Source: Dyadobacter endophyticus (GTDB taxonomy: Bacteria > Bacteroidota > Bacteroidia > Cytophagales > Spirosomataceae). From it: a DNA stretch of 64,000 nt. Location of the stretch: positions 1 to 64,000 of the forward strand of contig NZ_BMIA01000003.1 of assembly GCF_014641595.1 (NCBI RefSeq). Direction: 5' to 3'. The notes beneath the pieces were generated by a model, which had not been told where the DNA came from, made no database searches, and saw nothing but the letters and a program-made list of their open reading frames with translations. Of this stretch, positions 24,793 through 33,773 are shown in pieces (position 1 is the first letter of the stretch; every line of letters starts with the position of its first letter). The translations under genes and the position numbers were made by a program.

Positions 24793-26712
24793 TCATGAGA
24801 TTGGTAGCTTTTCAATAGCCCAAAAAGTTTCCAATAAGTCCACCGACATGAACTCGGCGAGGACAAATTGATGATCTATCATAAGTTCCTTGCGCCGATT
24901 TTGGTTTCCTTTTGCAATGAATTCAGCGCTCCTTAAATAAGGGATTGCATTGACATACAAATTTTCTAAATCATGCCCCCGAGCAGTTAAAAACCATTTT
25001 GGAAGTAATATTACCTTACCATTTATAAGCTTACATTGAACCGATTCTTTCTCATTTTCGATGACTACATCGCACGTTTCCATGTTTTTTGTTTCCAAAA
25101 TAGAAATTATTCGATTAGACATCTCTTGTAAATCTGCATCGGTAATTTCAAAAAAGGCAACTATGTTGAGATCTGGGAGGGAGATAAGTTGCTGGGCAAG
25201 TGGGCGATTAGCCTGAACTAAAAAAATTATGAACGCGATCGGATCAAATATGTAGTTCTCCAGGGAATGTCTTCTCCCTAAGCCACATTTGACAATTTTA
25301 GAGCCCTTTATAGCAATGCCCGAATTGTCTCCATCCACGACACCGCATATCATCCTATTGCCAGCATCATTTAATAATCTTACTAATTCGCCTACTCTCT
25401 GCTTTCCATTTCCCGTTGAAATTACTAATTTATCAGCCCCCTCATTTGATGTTGCTTGAACTTCAACAATATCCTTGGATCCAGAAGCCAGAAAGTGAAT
25501 CAATATTTCTGAATTTAAATGATTTAAAAGTTTTGATAAAAGGATCTTAAAGAACATTTCGTCAAATTTATCTTCCACAAATACCTGTTTACAATGCTCG
25601 TAATAGACATTCAGCGATATGAGACCAGTCGTAAGTGACTTAATCGCATCGGACTTGGTAACTTTGGACAATGTTCCGGTTTTACGGGACATTTTGAATA
25701 AACTTGGCTCTGGTGTCAAGGCAATAGTAGATGGAGAATGGGTTGTTATTATCACCTTGACATTCTTATCTTCAATAAATGACTTCTTAAAAACCTTTAA
25801 CATTTGATGTACCATTGATGGATGTAGGTAAGCATCAGGTTCGTCAAATAAAATAGCATCTGGAAATGGCTGATCATTTTTTGAATTATAAATCGCGAGA
25901 ATCAATGTCATTAAAGTCCGTTCTCCTGACGAAAGACTTTCAAGTGAGATAGCTAAATCATTTTCCAAATTCACTAATTCTATTTCAGTGTTGATTAGCG
26001 AATCCGTAAGAATTGGAATTTTCAGCCTGTATCCAAAACCGACCTCCTCCATGGCCCGATTGAAAATTTGCCAAGGCGCTTCGCCTGGATCAAATCCAAG
26101 TTTTATTCTTATTTGGTATTGTAAATACAAGAATGTTAAATTTGTCTCAAAAACACCAGTATATCCTTGATCCAAATAAACTATGCATTCATCCAATGTG
26201 GCGGGGGTATATGGATTCTTTCTTTTTTCGAAGATCGATCTGATAGCCAAATAATCTTCGTGAGATATTTTTGATGGATAGGGGGCACTTGGGTGCTCCT
26301 TTTCATATTTTGTATCCAGAAGAAATCTAATATTTAATTCTTTTTCATTGAATTGACTGTGCCCTAGGTATGAAATGCAATTCAAATATGAGAGATAAAT
26401 GTAAGGTAATCGCCCCCATTTATTCATGAGATCAACCATGTTATACGGGCGCCCAAGGGAGAAATTGTGCTCGTTCGGGCTGACCGAAACAATATTCCCA
26501 GTCTGAACACCATTGATGAAAAGTCGAAAATTATTGGGAATGTGGCTCTGTGTTTCTGGATCGAAAATTATTAAATTATTATTGGTTGATAGCAAATTTA
26601 ATAGCTGCGTCTTTCCGGACCCATTCTCGCCAGTGATAACAACAAGGTCTGGCAAATCGTCAATTACAAATGGATTAATCGCTTTGAACTTTGCAATAGC
26701 TTCAATTCTCAT
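24793..26712 (-). CDS. OLD-like ATPase with TOPRIM-type nuclease features
   Basis: A 639-residue protein. The N-terminal ABC-type ATPase has Walker A GENGSGKT (28-35), signature LSSGER (261-266), Walker B ILFDEPDAYLHP (288-299) and the H-loop TTHSPS (H326). From about 375 it carries TOPRIM-like elements: VFVEDKFDEMFF (E381) and VVDGDNSG (D461, D463). This matches OLD-family overcoming-lysogenization-defect nucleases and related AAA15/AAA21 defence ATPases. It is on the opposite strand to the early genes around it and has its own AT-rich upstream region, so it looks like a cargo gene that may block competing phages. No helicase or second defence partner is adjacent. Confidence 0.8.
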   Translation of the reverse strand: MRIEAIAKFKAINPFVIDDLPDLVVITGENGSGKTQLLNLLSTNNNLIIFDPETQSHIPNNFRLFINGVQTGNIVSVSPNEHNFSLGRPYNMVDLMNKWGRLPYIYLSYLNCISYLGHSQFNEKELNIRFLLDTKYEKEHPSAPYPSKISHEDYLAIRSIFEKRKNPYTPATLDECIVYLDQGYTGVFETNLTFLYLQYQIRIKLGFDPGEAPWQIFNRAMEEVGFGYRLKIPILTDSLINTEIELVNLENDLAISLESLSSGERTLMTLILAIYNSKNDQPFPDAILFDEPDAYLHPSMVHQMLKVFKKSFIEDKNVKVIITTHSPSTIALTPEPSLFKMSRKTGTLSKVTKSDAIKSLTTGLISLNVYYEHCKQVFVEDKFDEMFFKILLSKLLNHLNSEILIHFLASGSKDIVEVQATSNEGADKLVISTGNGKQRVGELVRLLNDAGNRMICGVVDGDNSGIAIKGSKIVKCGLGRRHSLENYIFDPIAFIIFLVQANRPLAQQLISLPDLNIVAFFEITDADLQEMSNRIISILETKNMETCDVVIENEKESVQCKLINGKVILLPKWFLTARGHDLENLYVNAIPYLRSAEFIAKGNQNRRKELMIDHQFVLAEFMSVDLLETFWAIEKLPIS

Positions 26713-26882
26713 TTTCTATATTAAAAGTTTTATGTCTCAATTATCAATACTAATTTTATGTCTCTTTCTAATTGCCTGATCTCAGACTTATATAATGCGT
26801 TAGAAACTTCATCTATGAGACTATCGTCTTTACCACGAATTATTCTTTCAGCCCAATATCGGCATTCGCGTTATCGTGACGA

Positions 26883-27323
26883 CTACCTCCCTTTGGTGTA
26901 TTCTTTACCCGAAAGTTCAGATCTCGGATTTGATCGATCGAGTCGCTCGTAAAGGATGATTTTATTACGTCCCGACTTCTCAATGCGAAATGTTTTTTTT
27001 ACGACGCCAGACTCGGATTCAGCCTCCATGACGCCACCATTGATGGTGAATTTATACGTAGCGGTAGTGAACGTAGGTGCGGAGATTGTTTCGTATTCGT
27101 TCACAGCAGTTGCTGAACTCATAATATTGACCTCGCTTCTAAACGATATGGTTTCCGTCCAGTATTTACTACCCTTCCCGAGTAAAGAGTAAGTCCATTT
27201 GCCTGGTAGCATTTCTACAAGCTCCTTATCATCGACAGCGCCCGCCAATGTCGGATCAACATCATTTTTGGAGCACCCGCAAAGTAATAGAATGGCAATA
27301 AAGGGGTAGAGTAGAAATTTCAT
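26883..27323 (-). CDS. small lipoprotein, lipocalin-like
   Basis: About 146 residues with a lipoprotein signal ending in LLLCGC, an early LPGKWTYSLL motif and a beta-rich body, as in Bacteroidota lipocalin-like lipoproteins. I use the ATG at 27323; the longer frame begins with TTG. It follows the 175-aa secreted-protein gene closely. Lysogenic-conversion cargo is plausible. Confidence 0.65.
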   Translation of the reverse strand: MKFLLYPFIAILLLCGCSKNDVDPTLAGAVDDKELVEMLPGKWTYSLLGKGSKYWTETISFRSEVNIMSSATAVNEYETISAPTFTTATYKFTINGGVMEAESESGVVKKTFRIEKSGRNKIILYERLDRSNPRSELSGKEYTKGR

Positions 27324-27356
27324 TTTGATAGGGTAAGGTAATTTTTTCAACGTTTG

Positions 27357-27884
27357 CTATTGCAGCTTTTGAAGAACAACGATGCCCTGAGTAAGGCTCT
27401 CTTCCATAGTAGTCGGATCTTTCAAGAAAAGTGTTCTGGGGCCGAATTTGTGAGGTCGCACGAACCAAGTAAGCCGCTTCTTCTCAACTACATACCCGAT
27501 TTCAAGGCCTCCTTTATCGACATACTTGTTTTCCAGATAGTCGTGAGACTCCTTTACGTCATTCGAAGACATTTGTTTCAGATTATCGTATGCCTTTATC
27601 AAGTCTGCAAAATCTTCCGAGGCCACAGAGCCGGAATATTGACCACTCGTAACTTGGTAGTAGATCTTCGTCTCCTTTCCAGCAGCGACCTTTCTTATTC
27701 GGGTTTCACCATATGAAAGCTGCAAAATCATCCTCGTGAGGGCGAAATCTTCGATTTTGACAAATCCGTCGTGCTTCGAGACAAACTCATCGAAATTCGT
27801 AGGAGGGGACTTTTCTTCGACTTGTGCTACGCAGGTCGAGTAAATCAGAAAGAGCGCAATAAGGCAAGATAAAAATTTGAACAT
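27357..27884 (-). CDS. secreted protein, 175 aa
   Basis: A 175-residue protein with a signal peptide (about 1-20, ending CVAQ). The rest is soluble with alternating charged helices and strands; no family recognised. It forms a two-gene unit with the lipoprotein downstream and is oriented against the early operon. Confidence 0.6.
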   Translation of the reverse strand: MFKFLSCLIALFLIYSTCVAQVEEKSPPTNFDEFVSKHDGFVKIEDFALTRMILQLSYGETRIRKVAAGKETKIYYQVTSGQYSGSVASEDFADLIKAYDNLKQMSSNDVKESHDYLENKYVDKGGLEIGYVVEKKRLTWFVRPHKFGPRTLFLKDPTTMEESLTQGIVVLQKLQ

Positions 27885-28036
27885 CCGATCGAAGAGTAAG
27901 TAGTAACTGACCGTAATCTTACCACAATCCTACAAAATGTCAAAATAGTTTTTATCGTAAGAGATTGACAATCAAATAAGTGCATATTTATACATTAAAA
28001 AGTGCATAAATAATGCATTTATTTTTGCACAAACGC

Positions 28037-28068
28037 TTGACTAATATACAACTATTAGTGTATATTTG
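28037..28068 (+). promoter_or_regulatory. early promoter with embedded operator
   Basis: TTG at 28037 (-33 like) and TATATTTG at 28061-28068 (-7, TAnnTTTG) are 21 bases apart. Between them, ACTAAT-N8-ATTAGT (28040-28059) repeats the dyad found in the repressor/Cro-like gap, so the repressor probably silences this promoter directly. It drives the second early block beginning at 28155. Confidence 0.6.
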
Positions 28069-28154
28069 TATCAAGCAATTCGGAAACGAAAAGCACTAAA
28101 CCAAAAAACACCCGGCCAGCATAGCCGAACCGGATGTAAACATTATCTAAAATC

Positions 28155-28481
28155 ATGACAAAGGTAAACAACTTCACCTCGCAAGCATTGAGCCTTGCAG
28201 ACTTCACCCAGGATCTTTACGAATGCCTGGAACTTCCCTACGAAAAGGACAGCATTGTCCGCGGAAACCTGATCACGGTAACAGTTGAGACAGAGCACGG
28301 TGACTTCAAAATGTCGGTAGCAGTTCGGTTTGACGACACAGTTGAGAGCCTGAAAGAAAGATTTGACGCGCTGCTCGCTCAGGAATATGACATCATCGAT
28401 AGCTACCAGAAATGGGAGGCCGACAACTACGAGCATGCCTTAGTAATTCAAGGTCGCGCATTCGATTCACTCACCTGTTAA
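28155..28481 (+). CDS. early phage protein, 108 aa
   Basis: A 108-residue acidic soluble protein, no motif recognised. First gene after the second repressor-controlled promoter. The leader TATCTAAAATC before the ATG belongs to a recurrent leader type in this operon. Confidence 0.6.
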   Translation: MTKVNNFTSQALSLADFTQDLYECLELPYEKDSIVRGNLITVTVETEHGDFKMSVAVRFDDTVESLKERFDALLAQEYDIIDSYQKWEADNYEHALVIQGRAFDSLTC

Positions 28482-28518
28482 CCACCTCCCGGGAAACCGG
28501 GTTTATCCCTCACTGATC

Positions 28519-28698
28519 ATGGAAGTAACATTTGACATCAGCAAATTTCCTGACCTGGTATTAGCAGCAAAGGAAATCCTCGAATACGCAGCCGGCAAAA
28601 CAGAATCCGTAGACTTCAAAATGATTGACTCTGCCATTGCTGACCTGGAACGGGCACGCAAGACCTGCGAAGAAGTTCAGCATCTGCAAGCAGCATAA
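28519..28698 (+). CDS. small early phage protein, 59 aa
   Basis: A 59-residue helical, acidic protein (MEVTFDISKFPDLVLAAKEI...), ATG to TAA with clean protein-like composition. It lies between hairpins at 28487-28500 and 28705-28725. Function unknown. Confidence 0.55.
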   Translation: MEVTFDISKFPDLVLAAKEILEYAAGKTESVDFKMIDSAIADLERARKTCEEVQHLQAA

Positions 28699-28759
28699 AA
28701 CCCCGATCGGGTGAAACTCCCGATCACTCCACATTTCCTCATATCTAAATCTCAAAGCT

Positions 28760-29845
28760 ATGTCAGTCGAATTACTTGACTCGCCAGAAGTCGAAAAACT
28801 GGCCCCGATTACAAAAGTTGAAACCGAAATCGCCCGGATGCAAAAGGAATACTCCGGCCTTACAATCAATGGCCAGTCCGATAAGGAAGGTTTCGCGAAA
28901 GTGGTTTCAGCACGGAAAGATGTAAAAGCCGTCCGTGTCCAGGTTGAGAAAGAGCGTAAAGCTCTGGTTGACGACGCTGTAAAATGGCAACGTCAGGTCA
29001 ACGAGGCTGCCAACGGCATCAAGGATAAGCTCGTTGCAATCGAAGAGCCGCTGCAACAGCTGGAAGATGATTATTTGGCTGAAAAGGAGCGTATCAAACA
29101 GGAATTCGAGCGCAAGCGCAAGGAGAAAATTCAGAACCGCGTGCAGGTGATTATGTCGGTTACCGGCGTGAATTTCAACGGGGTTACCTATTCCCTCGGA
29201 AAGTTCAAAATCGATCAGTCAGAGATCGAAGCCATGGCTGATTCTGATTTTCAGTCAGAAATCGAATCACTCGAAGCTGAATATCAGATCATTCTTGAAG
29301 AAAAACTCGCAGCTGAACAGGCGGCAAAGGAAGAAGCTGATCGCCTTGAAGCACAGCGCAAAGAGCAGGAAGCAGCAGCGGCTGAAATTAAACGTCAACA
29401 GGAAGAAATTGCCGCCGAACGCAAAAGGCTCGAAGACGAGAAAGCTGCACACGAAGCCGCATTGAAACGTGAGCAGGAAGCACAGGAAGCCGAAGCCAGA
29501 CGCATTCAGGCAGAAGCTGATCAAAAGGCAGCGGAAGAGCAACGTCGGGCCGAAATAGAAGCTGCACGTGTTGAAGCCGCTGAACAAGCTCGTATTGCCG
29601 CCGAATTGAAAGCAAAACAGGAGGCCGAAGCCAAAGCGGAAGCTGAACGCGTTGCGAAAGAGAAGGAAACGCGTAAACTAGCCCGCCGCCCGGATATCGA
29701 AAAGTTCAACGATATGACTTCGCAGTTGATCGCCCTAGCTGAAAAGTTCGAGTTCAAGACAATGGAGGGCAACGCTGCAAAGAATATCGTGTTGCAAAGC
29801 ATTCAGTCAGCAATCGCGATTAACCCGCTAAACAAAGCCGAGTAA
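28760..29845 (+). CDS. coiled-coil phage protein, DUF1351-like
   Basis: A 361-residue protein. The N-terminal 150 residues resemble DUF1351-type phage proteins near recombination genes (GFAKVVSARKDVKAVRVQVEKERK). Residues about 175-310 are an Ala/Glu/Lys-rich long coiled coil, and the last 50 are globular. The stop shares one base with the next start. The role may be structural or in recombination; unproven. Confidence 0.65.
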   Translation: MSVELLDSPEVEKLAPITKVETEIARMQKEYSGLTINGQSDKEGFAKVVSARKDVKAVRVQVEKERKALVDDAVKWQRQVNEAANGIKDKLVAIEEPLQQLEDDYLAEKERIKQEFERKRKEKIQNRVQVIMSVTGVNFNGVTYSLGKFKIDQSEIEAMADSDFQSEIESLEAEYQIILEEKLAAEQAAKEEADRLEAQRKEQEAAAAEIKRQQEEIAAERKRLEDEKAAHEAALKREQEAQEAEARRIQAEADQKAAEEQRRAEIEAARVEAAEQARIAAELKAKQEAEAKAEAERVAKEKETRKLARRPDIEKFNDMTSQLIALAEKFEFKTMEGNAAKNIVLQSIQSAIAINPLNKAE

Positions 29846-30213
29846 TGCGCCAGGCCGCAATATTCATCACACTCGCAGTGGCATCAATGGCAGGCAAATA
29901 CTTAAAATCTGCCATTGATACACTGACCTGGCCAGCACTGACCGGCATCGCTCTCACCATGTTTTCAGGCTTCTTCATTTTCACCGTCATGACTGCAAAA
30001 TCTCCCGTTCAATTTAAATGGAAACCACAGGTTCGAATTTCACCGGAAGTAATGGAGCTACTGAGAAATCTATCTCACCTGATGGGAGTGCTCCTCATAA
30101 TGGCTGCCACTGCGGTGATCCTTGTTGCAATTGCGGCTACTGGCCCCGACCTGACATTCACGGAAGCCGTGCTGATGATGATCAAAAGTCTGCCCCGGAT
30201 GCTCGACGTATAA
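29845..30213 (+). CDS. membrane protein, 122 aa
   Basis: About 122 residues with three hydrophobic segments: 3-18, about 30-53 (WPALTGIALTMFSGFFIFTV) and about 83-103 (GVLLIMAATAVILVAIAATG). Overlaps the coiled-coil gene stop by one base (TAATG), so coupled. Function unknown. Confidence 0.6.
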   Translation: MRQAAIFITLAVASMAGKYLKSAIDTLTWPALTGIALTMFSGFFIFTVMTAKSPVQFKWKPQVRISPEVMELLRNLSHLMGVLLIMAATAVILVAIAATGPDLTFTEAVLMMIKSLPRMLDV

Positions 30214-30241
30214 TCATAACCGATCTCAAGAAAAATATCTC

Positions 30242-30508
30242 ATGAGCCAACTATTAACATTTGAAGCCGCCTTAAAGAAAGTTGCACAGAAGCACGGCCA
30301 CAAGACATTTGGGAATTTAATTTTTTGGGAAAAAGGAGACCCTTATTGGAAAGAAGCCGCCGAGCTTTATGCTCGATGGATGTGCAACGAGGCAGTGAAA
30401 GCGGATCGCAGCTTTGTAATTGACCAAATGGTTGCTAGCGAAACATCAAGGGTGATACACAAGCAAGTTGCGGGAAAACTACCACTCCCGTTCCCGGACG
30501 AGATCTAA
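30242..30508 (+). CDS. early phage protein, 88 aa
   Basis: An 88-residue soluble protein, no family recognised. Tightly placed in the early operon between the membrane protein and the gene upstream of the RecE-like nuclease. Confidence 0.55.
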   Translation: MSQLLTFEAALKKVAQKHGHKTFGNLIFWEKGDPYWKEAAELYARWMCNEAVKADRSFVIDQMVASETSRVIHKQVAGKLPLPFPDEI

Positions 30509-30539
30509 AATATCAACCATTATCTAAATCACAAATACA

Positions 30540-30992
30540 ATGACAACAATTGCAAAAACCGAAGACGTGGCAGTAGCCACCCGCCCATTGGGCCAAGTGT
30601 TTGATCTGACCGGCTCAGTAGTGAGCCTCCCCGACCTGAGCAAGGCGGTAGAAATGCCGCTCGATCTGATGTCCGATTATTGGACGCCGGAAAATCCGGG
30701 AGAAACCAAATTCGTGTTCTTTGACCGCATCGACGTATCGCAGGTACTTACCCAGGATGAAAGCCCCGTGTTGATCGATCTTGAATGTGCATATTTCCTC
30801 GAACAGGATAGCCGCATGGAAATCAAATCGGTTCGCAATGGATCGAAGCGTCTCGTCGGCGCGCTGCTCGCCCAGAATGTACAGCGCGGCACCGCGTTGA
30901 AGATCACCTATCTCGGGAAGAAAAAGAACCGCAGCAATGCATTCAAATCCGATAGCTGGTCAATCAAGCCTTTAATTCTCAACATCGACTAA
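30540..30992 (+). CDS. phage protein preceding the RecE-like nuclease
   Basis: A 150-residue soluble beta-rich protein with an acidic, then basic C-terminal part (YLGKKKNRSNAFKSDSWSIKPLIL). It lies directly before the RecE-like gene with a hairpin between them. By position a single-strand DNA-binding or recombination accessory is conceivable, but no motif supports it. Confidence 0.55.
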   Translation: MTTIAKTEDVAVATRPLGQVFDLTGSVVSLPDLSKAVEMPLDLMSDYWTPENPGETKFVFFDRIDVSQVLTQDESPVLIDLECAYFLEQDSRMEIKSVRNGSKRLVGALLAQNVQRGTALKITYLGKKKNRSNAFKSDSWSIKPLILNID

Positions 30993-30999
30993 AACCAAC

Positions 31000-31023
31000 G
31001 GCAGGGTGTAACAGCCCTGCCGA
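31000..31023 (+). terminator. strong intergenic hairpin before the RecE-like gene
   Basis: CGGCAGGG and CCCTGCCG, perfect eight-base arms around eight bases, with no T tract. More likely an mRNA processing or stability element, or an antitermination-controlled site, than a simple terminator. Confidence 0.45.
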
Positions 31024-31035
31024 CCCAAACCGGCT

Positions 31036-32181
31036 ATGAACTTCGATTTCTCCATGCTCCGCGACGCCCAGGAAGGGCCCGAGCTAAACCCGATCATCAC
31101 TGACCCGACTCAGTACACTCCGCTTGAAGATGTGCTCACGTTCATGAAAAAGCGCAAGAAGGTGATGGACATCCGGCCCCTCCTACCCCAGCTAAGCCGC
31201 AACGGCCGAGTTCTGGAAGAAGACATGCAGATATACCTGGATGCAAAGGCGTGCTCATCCGGATCATTGAAAGAGGCTTTAAAATCGCCACTGCATTATC
31301 TGATATCAACTGAGGAAAAGCAGGTGCGACCAGAAAAAAGCCATTTTGAGCTCGGCACGTTTTGCCATACGGCTTTCCTGGAACCGGAAAAGTTCAACAT
31401 GCTAGCTCTGGAACCGGCCGTGAGCGCTGCGACAAAAGAAGGAGTACAAAAGCTTATGGAGTTCTGGGAGGATCTGGCCACACAGAAGGATCCGGAAATC
31501 CCTGCCGAAGCCTACATGCAAGTGCTTGGCTCAGGCCTGAGCATTGACAAGATCGACGGAATGCGCAGCTACATCACCCAATTGAAGAAACGAACCGGAA
31601 AAGTGTCCGTCGATCCGAAATCATACCAGATCGTCGACCTGATCAAACGCAACTACTACCGGTATGGCGGCGGCATCATTCCCGAACTGCTAAAAGGATC
31701 CGTGCCGGAGGTGAGCATTTACGGTACCGACGAAGAAACAGGTCTGCCGGTTAAGATTCGCCCGGATGCGTTCCAGATCGAAGAAAACATCGGCTGCAAT
31801 GCAATCATCAGCTTCAAAACCACGCACGCCGACAACATTGGTAAAATGCAGTACGACGCTGCCAAGTACATGTATTACCTCTCCGAGGCTATGTATTGCG
31901 AAGTATTCCAGCAGGTCACCGGCCGCAAATGTACCGGCGTGTTCTGCATCATGCTGCAAACAGTTTTGCCATATCTGCCCGTCGTGTTCTACTATGATGC
32001 CGATGACCTGGCCAACGGAAAGTACCGGTACCGGACCGCATTGCGAAATGTGAAAGAAGCCATCGCGAGAAACAGCTGGCCAGGCTTCGACTCATACGGT
32101 GAAGAAGGCGAAAGCGGCATCATCCGCATGAACCTTCCGGAATGGAGCAGAAGAGAAGTGATACCTCAAATCATCGAATAA
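31036..32181 (+). CDS. RecE/exonuclease VIII-like PD-(D/E)XK nuclease
   Basis: A 381-residue protein with the DUF3799/Exo VIII pattern: KSPLHYLIS, then the HFELGTFCHTAFLEPEKF helix, then a beta core with IRPDAF (Asp), a later IISFKTTH strand (S-F-K, the -XK element) and QYDAAKYMYYL. Such enzymes chew 5' ends at breaks to start annealing recombination. The usual RecT-type annealing partner is not obvious. Confidence 0.75.
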   Translation: MNFDFSMLRDAQEGPELNPIITDPTQYTPLEDVLTFMKKRKKVMDIRPLLPQLSRNGRVLEEDMQIYLDAKACSSGSLKEALKSPLHYLISTEEKQVRPEKSHFELGTFCHTAFLEPEKFNMLALEPAVSAATKEGVQKLMEFWEDLATQKDPEIPAEAYMQVLGSGLSIDKIDGMRSYITQLKKRTGKVSVDPKSYQIVDLIKRNYYRYGGGIIPELLKGSVPEVSIYGTDEETGLPVKIRPDAFQIEENIGCNAIISFKTTHADNIGKMQYDAAKYMYYLSEAMYCEVFQQVTGRKCTGVFCIMLQTVLPYLPVVFYYDADDLANGKYRYRTALRNVKEAIARNSWPGFDSYGEEGESGIIRMNLPEWSRREVIPQIIE

Positions 32182-32184
32182 CCA

Positions 32185-32964
32185 ATGAAAATGAAGTTCA
32201 CGCGGCCCATCGCCTTTATCGACCTTGAAACGACCGGCACAGACACGGAAAAAGACCGGATCGTCGAAATCGCAGTTTGTAAACTCGATCCATCATCCGG
32301 CCAGTATGCGACATCCTGCCGGTTGATCAACCCGACAATTCCAATTCCGGCCGGTGCATCCGAAGTGCATGGCATCAAGGATGAAGATGTGGCAAACGAA
32401 CCTACCTTCAAGCAGATTGCAAAAGGCCTGCTCGCTTTTCTCGAAGGATGCGACATTGCCGGATTTAACAGCAACAGGTTCGACATTCCGTTACTCTTCA
32501 ACGAATTTCACCGCGCTGGCCTGTTCTGGGATTATAGTCAATTCCTGATGATCGATGTCGGGAATCTGTTCAAGATCAAACACCCACGTACTTTGTCCGA
32601 CGCTGTTCGCATCTACCTGGGCCGTGAAATGGAAAACGCGCATAGCGCCGAAGCAGATATCGAAGCGACACTCGACGTTTTCCTTGCCCAAATCGAAAAG
32701 CACGAGAATGACGAAGGATTCCCTCAAACACTGGAAGATCTCGCCTTGTATACCAATTTCGATAAGAAAGTGATTGACCTGGGCGGCAAGTTCACGTACA
32801 ACAACGAAGGTGAAATCGTACTGACTATCGGAGAGCACAAAGGCAAACCAGCCAAAGACTACATTGGATTTCTTCAATGGATGGTAGGCCCAAAAGCCAA
32901 CTTCTCAGCAGACACCAAAGCCGTGGCCCAGCAGATAATTGATTCGGCTCGGCAGAAAACATGA
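32185..32964 (+). CDS. DnaQ-like 3'-5' exonuclease (DEDDh)
   Basis: A 259-residue exonuclease with all DEDDh motifs: FIDLETTGTD (Exo I, D-x-E), AGFNSNRFDIPLL (Exo II), and HSAEADIEAT (Exo III, H-x4-D). The C-terminal 80 residues are an extra domain (LTIGEHKGKP, FLQWMVG) also seen in Bacteroidota DnaQ-like proteins. Start is 3 bases after the RecE-like stop. Confidence 0.88.
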   Translation: MKMKFTRPIAFIDLETTGTDTEKDRIVEIAVCKLDPSSGQYATSCRLINPTIPIPAGASEVHGIKDEDVANEPTFKQIAKGLLAFLEGCDIAGFNSNRFDIPLLFNEFHRAGLFWDYSQFLMIDVGNLFKIKHPRTLSDAVRIYLGREMENAHSAEADIEATLDVFLAQIEKHENDEGFPQTLEDLALYTNFDKKVIDLGGKFTYNNEGEIVLTIGEHKGKPAKDYIGFLQWMVGPKANFSADTKAVAQQIIDSARQKT

Positions 32965-33017
32965 TTTAGTTAAGGGTTTAGGACCGTGCCGCCAGACATA
33001 CTGCTTCGGCATCTGGC

Positions 33018-33037
33018 CCCGCGCCTGCGGGTATTTT
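33018..33037 (+). terminator. hairpin with U-rich tail
   Basis: CCCGC-GCCT-GCGGG followed by TATTTT, preceded by another dyad GCCAGA/TCTGGC at 32991-33017. Together they form a possible intrinsic terminator within the early operon after the exonuclease gene. Confidence 0.5.
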
Positions 33038-33066
33038 AAAATTCAACTCAAACCTATCGATATCAG

Positions 33067-33198
33067 ATGATCACTACCGTAAGAATACTTTACGCCGGAA
33101 TATGGATGCTCGCCACGATCATCGCCGTGATAGCAATATCGCCCTGGCTCATCCTGCTCTGGCTGACAAAGCTTGTCAAATCAATTTTCAATATCTAA
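33067..33198 (+). CDS. small membrane protein, 43 aa
   Basis: ATG-TAA frame of 43 residues, almost entirely one or two hydrophobic segments (YAGIWMLATIIAVIAISPWL) with a basic tail. Clean spacing to the next gene (12 bases). Function unknown. Confidence 0.5.
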   Translation: MITTVRILYAGIWMLATIIAVIAISPWLILLWLTKLVKSIFNI

Positions 33199-33210
33199 AT
33201 CTCTCATATC

Positions 33211-33726
33211 ATGCCGAGCTGGTACTTATCAAAAATCCGCTATCAGAAAGAAGACGAAGCGGGAAAACTTCAAACCATCGATGAAGCCTATTTGTTCGAT
33301 GCGGTATCCTTCACGGAGGCCGAAGCAAAGTCATACGGGCAGATCGTAACTGACGCGAGCGATTTCAGCGTCCACAGCATTGCCCGCATGCGACTGGCTG
33401 ACCTGTTTACTTACGAAGAAGGGGAACAGTGGTTCAAAGCGAAGGTCATTTACTTCTCCGTGGATGAAAAAAGCGGAAAGGAAAAGAAGATCGTCAATTA
33501 CATGCTGGTCAACGCCGAAGGTATTCAGCAGGCCCTGGACCGTGTAAACGAAAACATGCGCAATTTCCTAATCCCTTATGAGATCACCGACATGATCCTC
33601 ACTCCGATTTTGGATGTGTTCCCGCACAAATCGGAAGAAGATCAGGGGCCGGAAATCCCGGCCAACATGCGCCCGCTGGCCGAAGTAATGGCAGAGCGCC
33701 AGCAGCAAGAAGAAGTTTTTGAATAA
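33211..33726 (+). CDS. DUF4494-like phage protein
   Basis: A 171-residue protein matching the DUF4494 pattern: WYLSKIRYQKEDEAGK, EAYLFDAVSFTEAEA, EQWFKAKVIYFSVDEKSGKEK-K and YMLVNAEGIQQAL. The family is common in Bacteroidota phages and conjugative elements with unknown function. In this position it is an early gene. Confidence 0.8.
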   Translation: MPSWYLSKIRYQKEDEAGKLQTIDEAYLFDAVSFTEAEAKSYGQIVTDASDFSVHSIARMRLADLFTYEEGEQWFKAKVIYFSVDEKSGKEKKIVNYMLVNAEGIQQALDRVNENMRNFLIPYEITDMILTPILDVFPHKSEEDQGPEIPANMRPLAEVMAERQQQEEVFE

Positions 33727-33736
33727 CCCACCAGTC

Positions 33737-33754
33737 CGGGGGAGCAATCCCCCG
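33737..33754 (+). terminator. hairpin after the DUF4494 gene
   Basis: CGGGGGA-GCAA-TCCCCCG perfect stem, followed by CCCTTT. Weak U-tract; terminator or mRNA-stability element. Confidence 0.4.
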
Positions 33755-33773
33755 CCCTTTCACTCCTACCCCT

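Noticed and set aside
24793..26712. Gabija or PARIS system
   Set aside because: The OLD-like gene has no adjacent UvrD-like helicase (GajB) or AriB-type partner.
29267..29802. Antisense frames opposite the coiled-coil gene
   Set aside because: They are Phe/Cys/Ala-rich shadows of the Ala/Glu/Lys codons on the plus strand.
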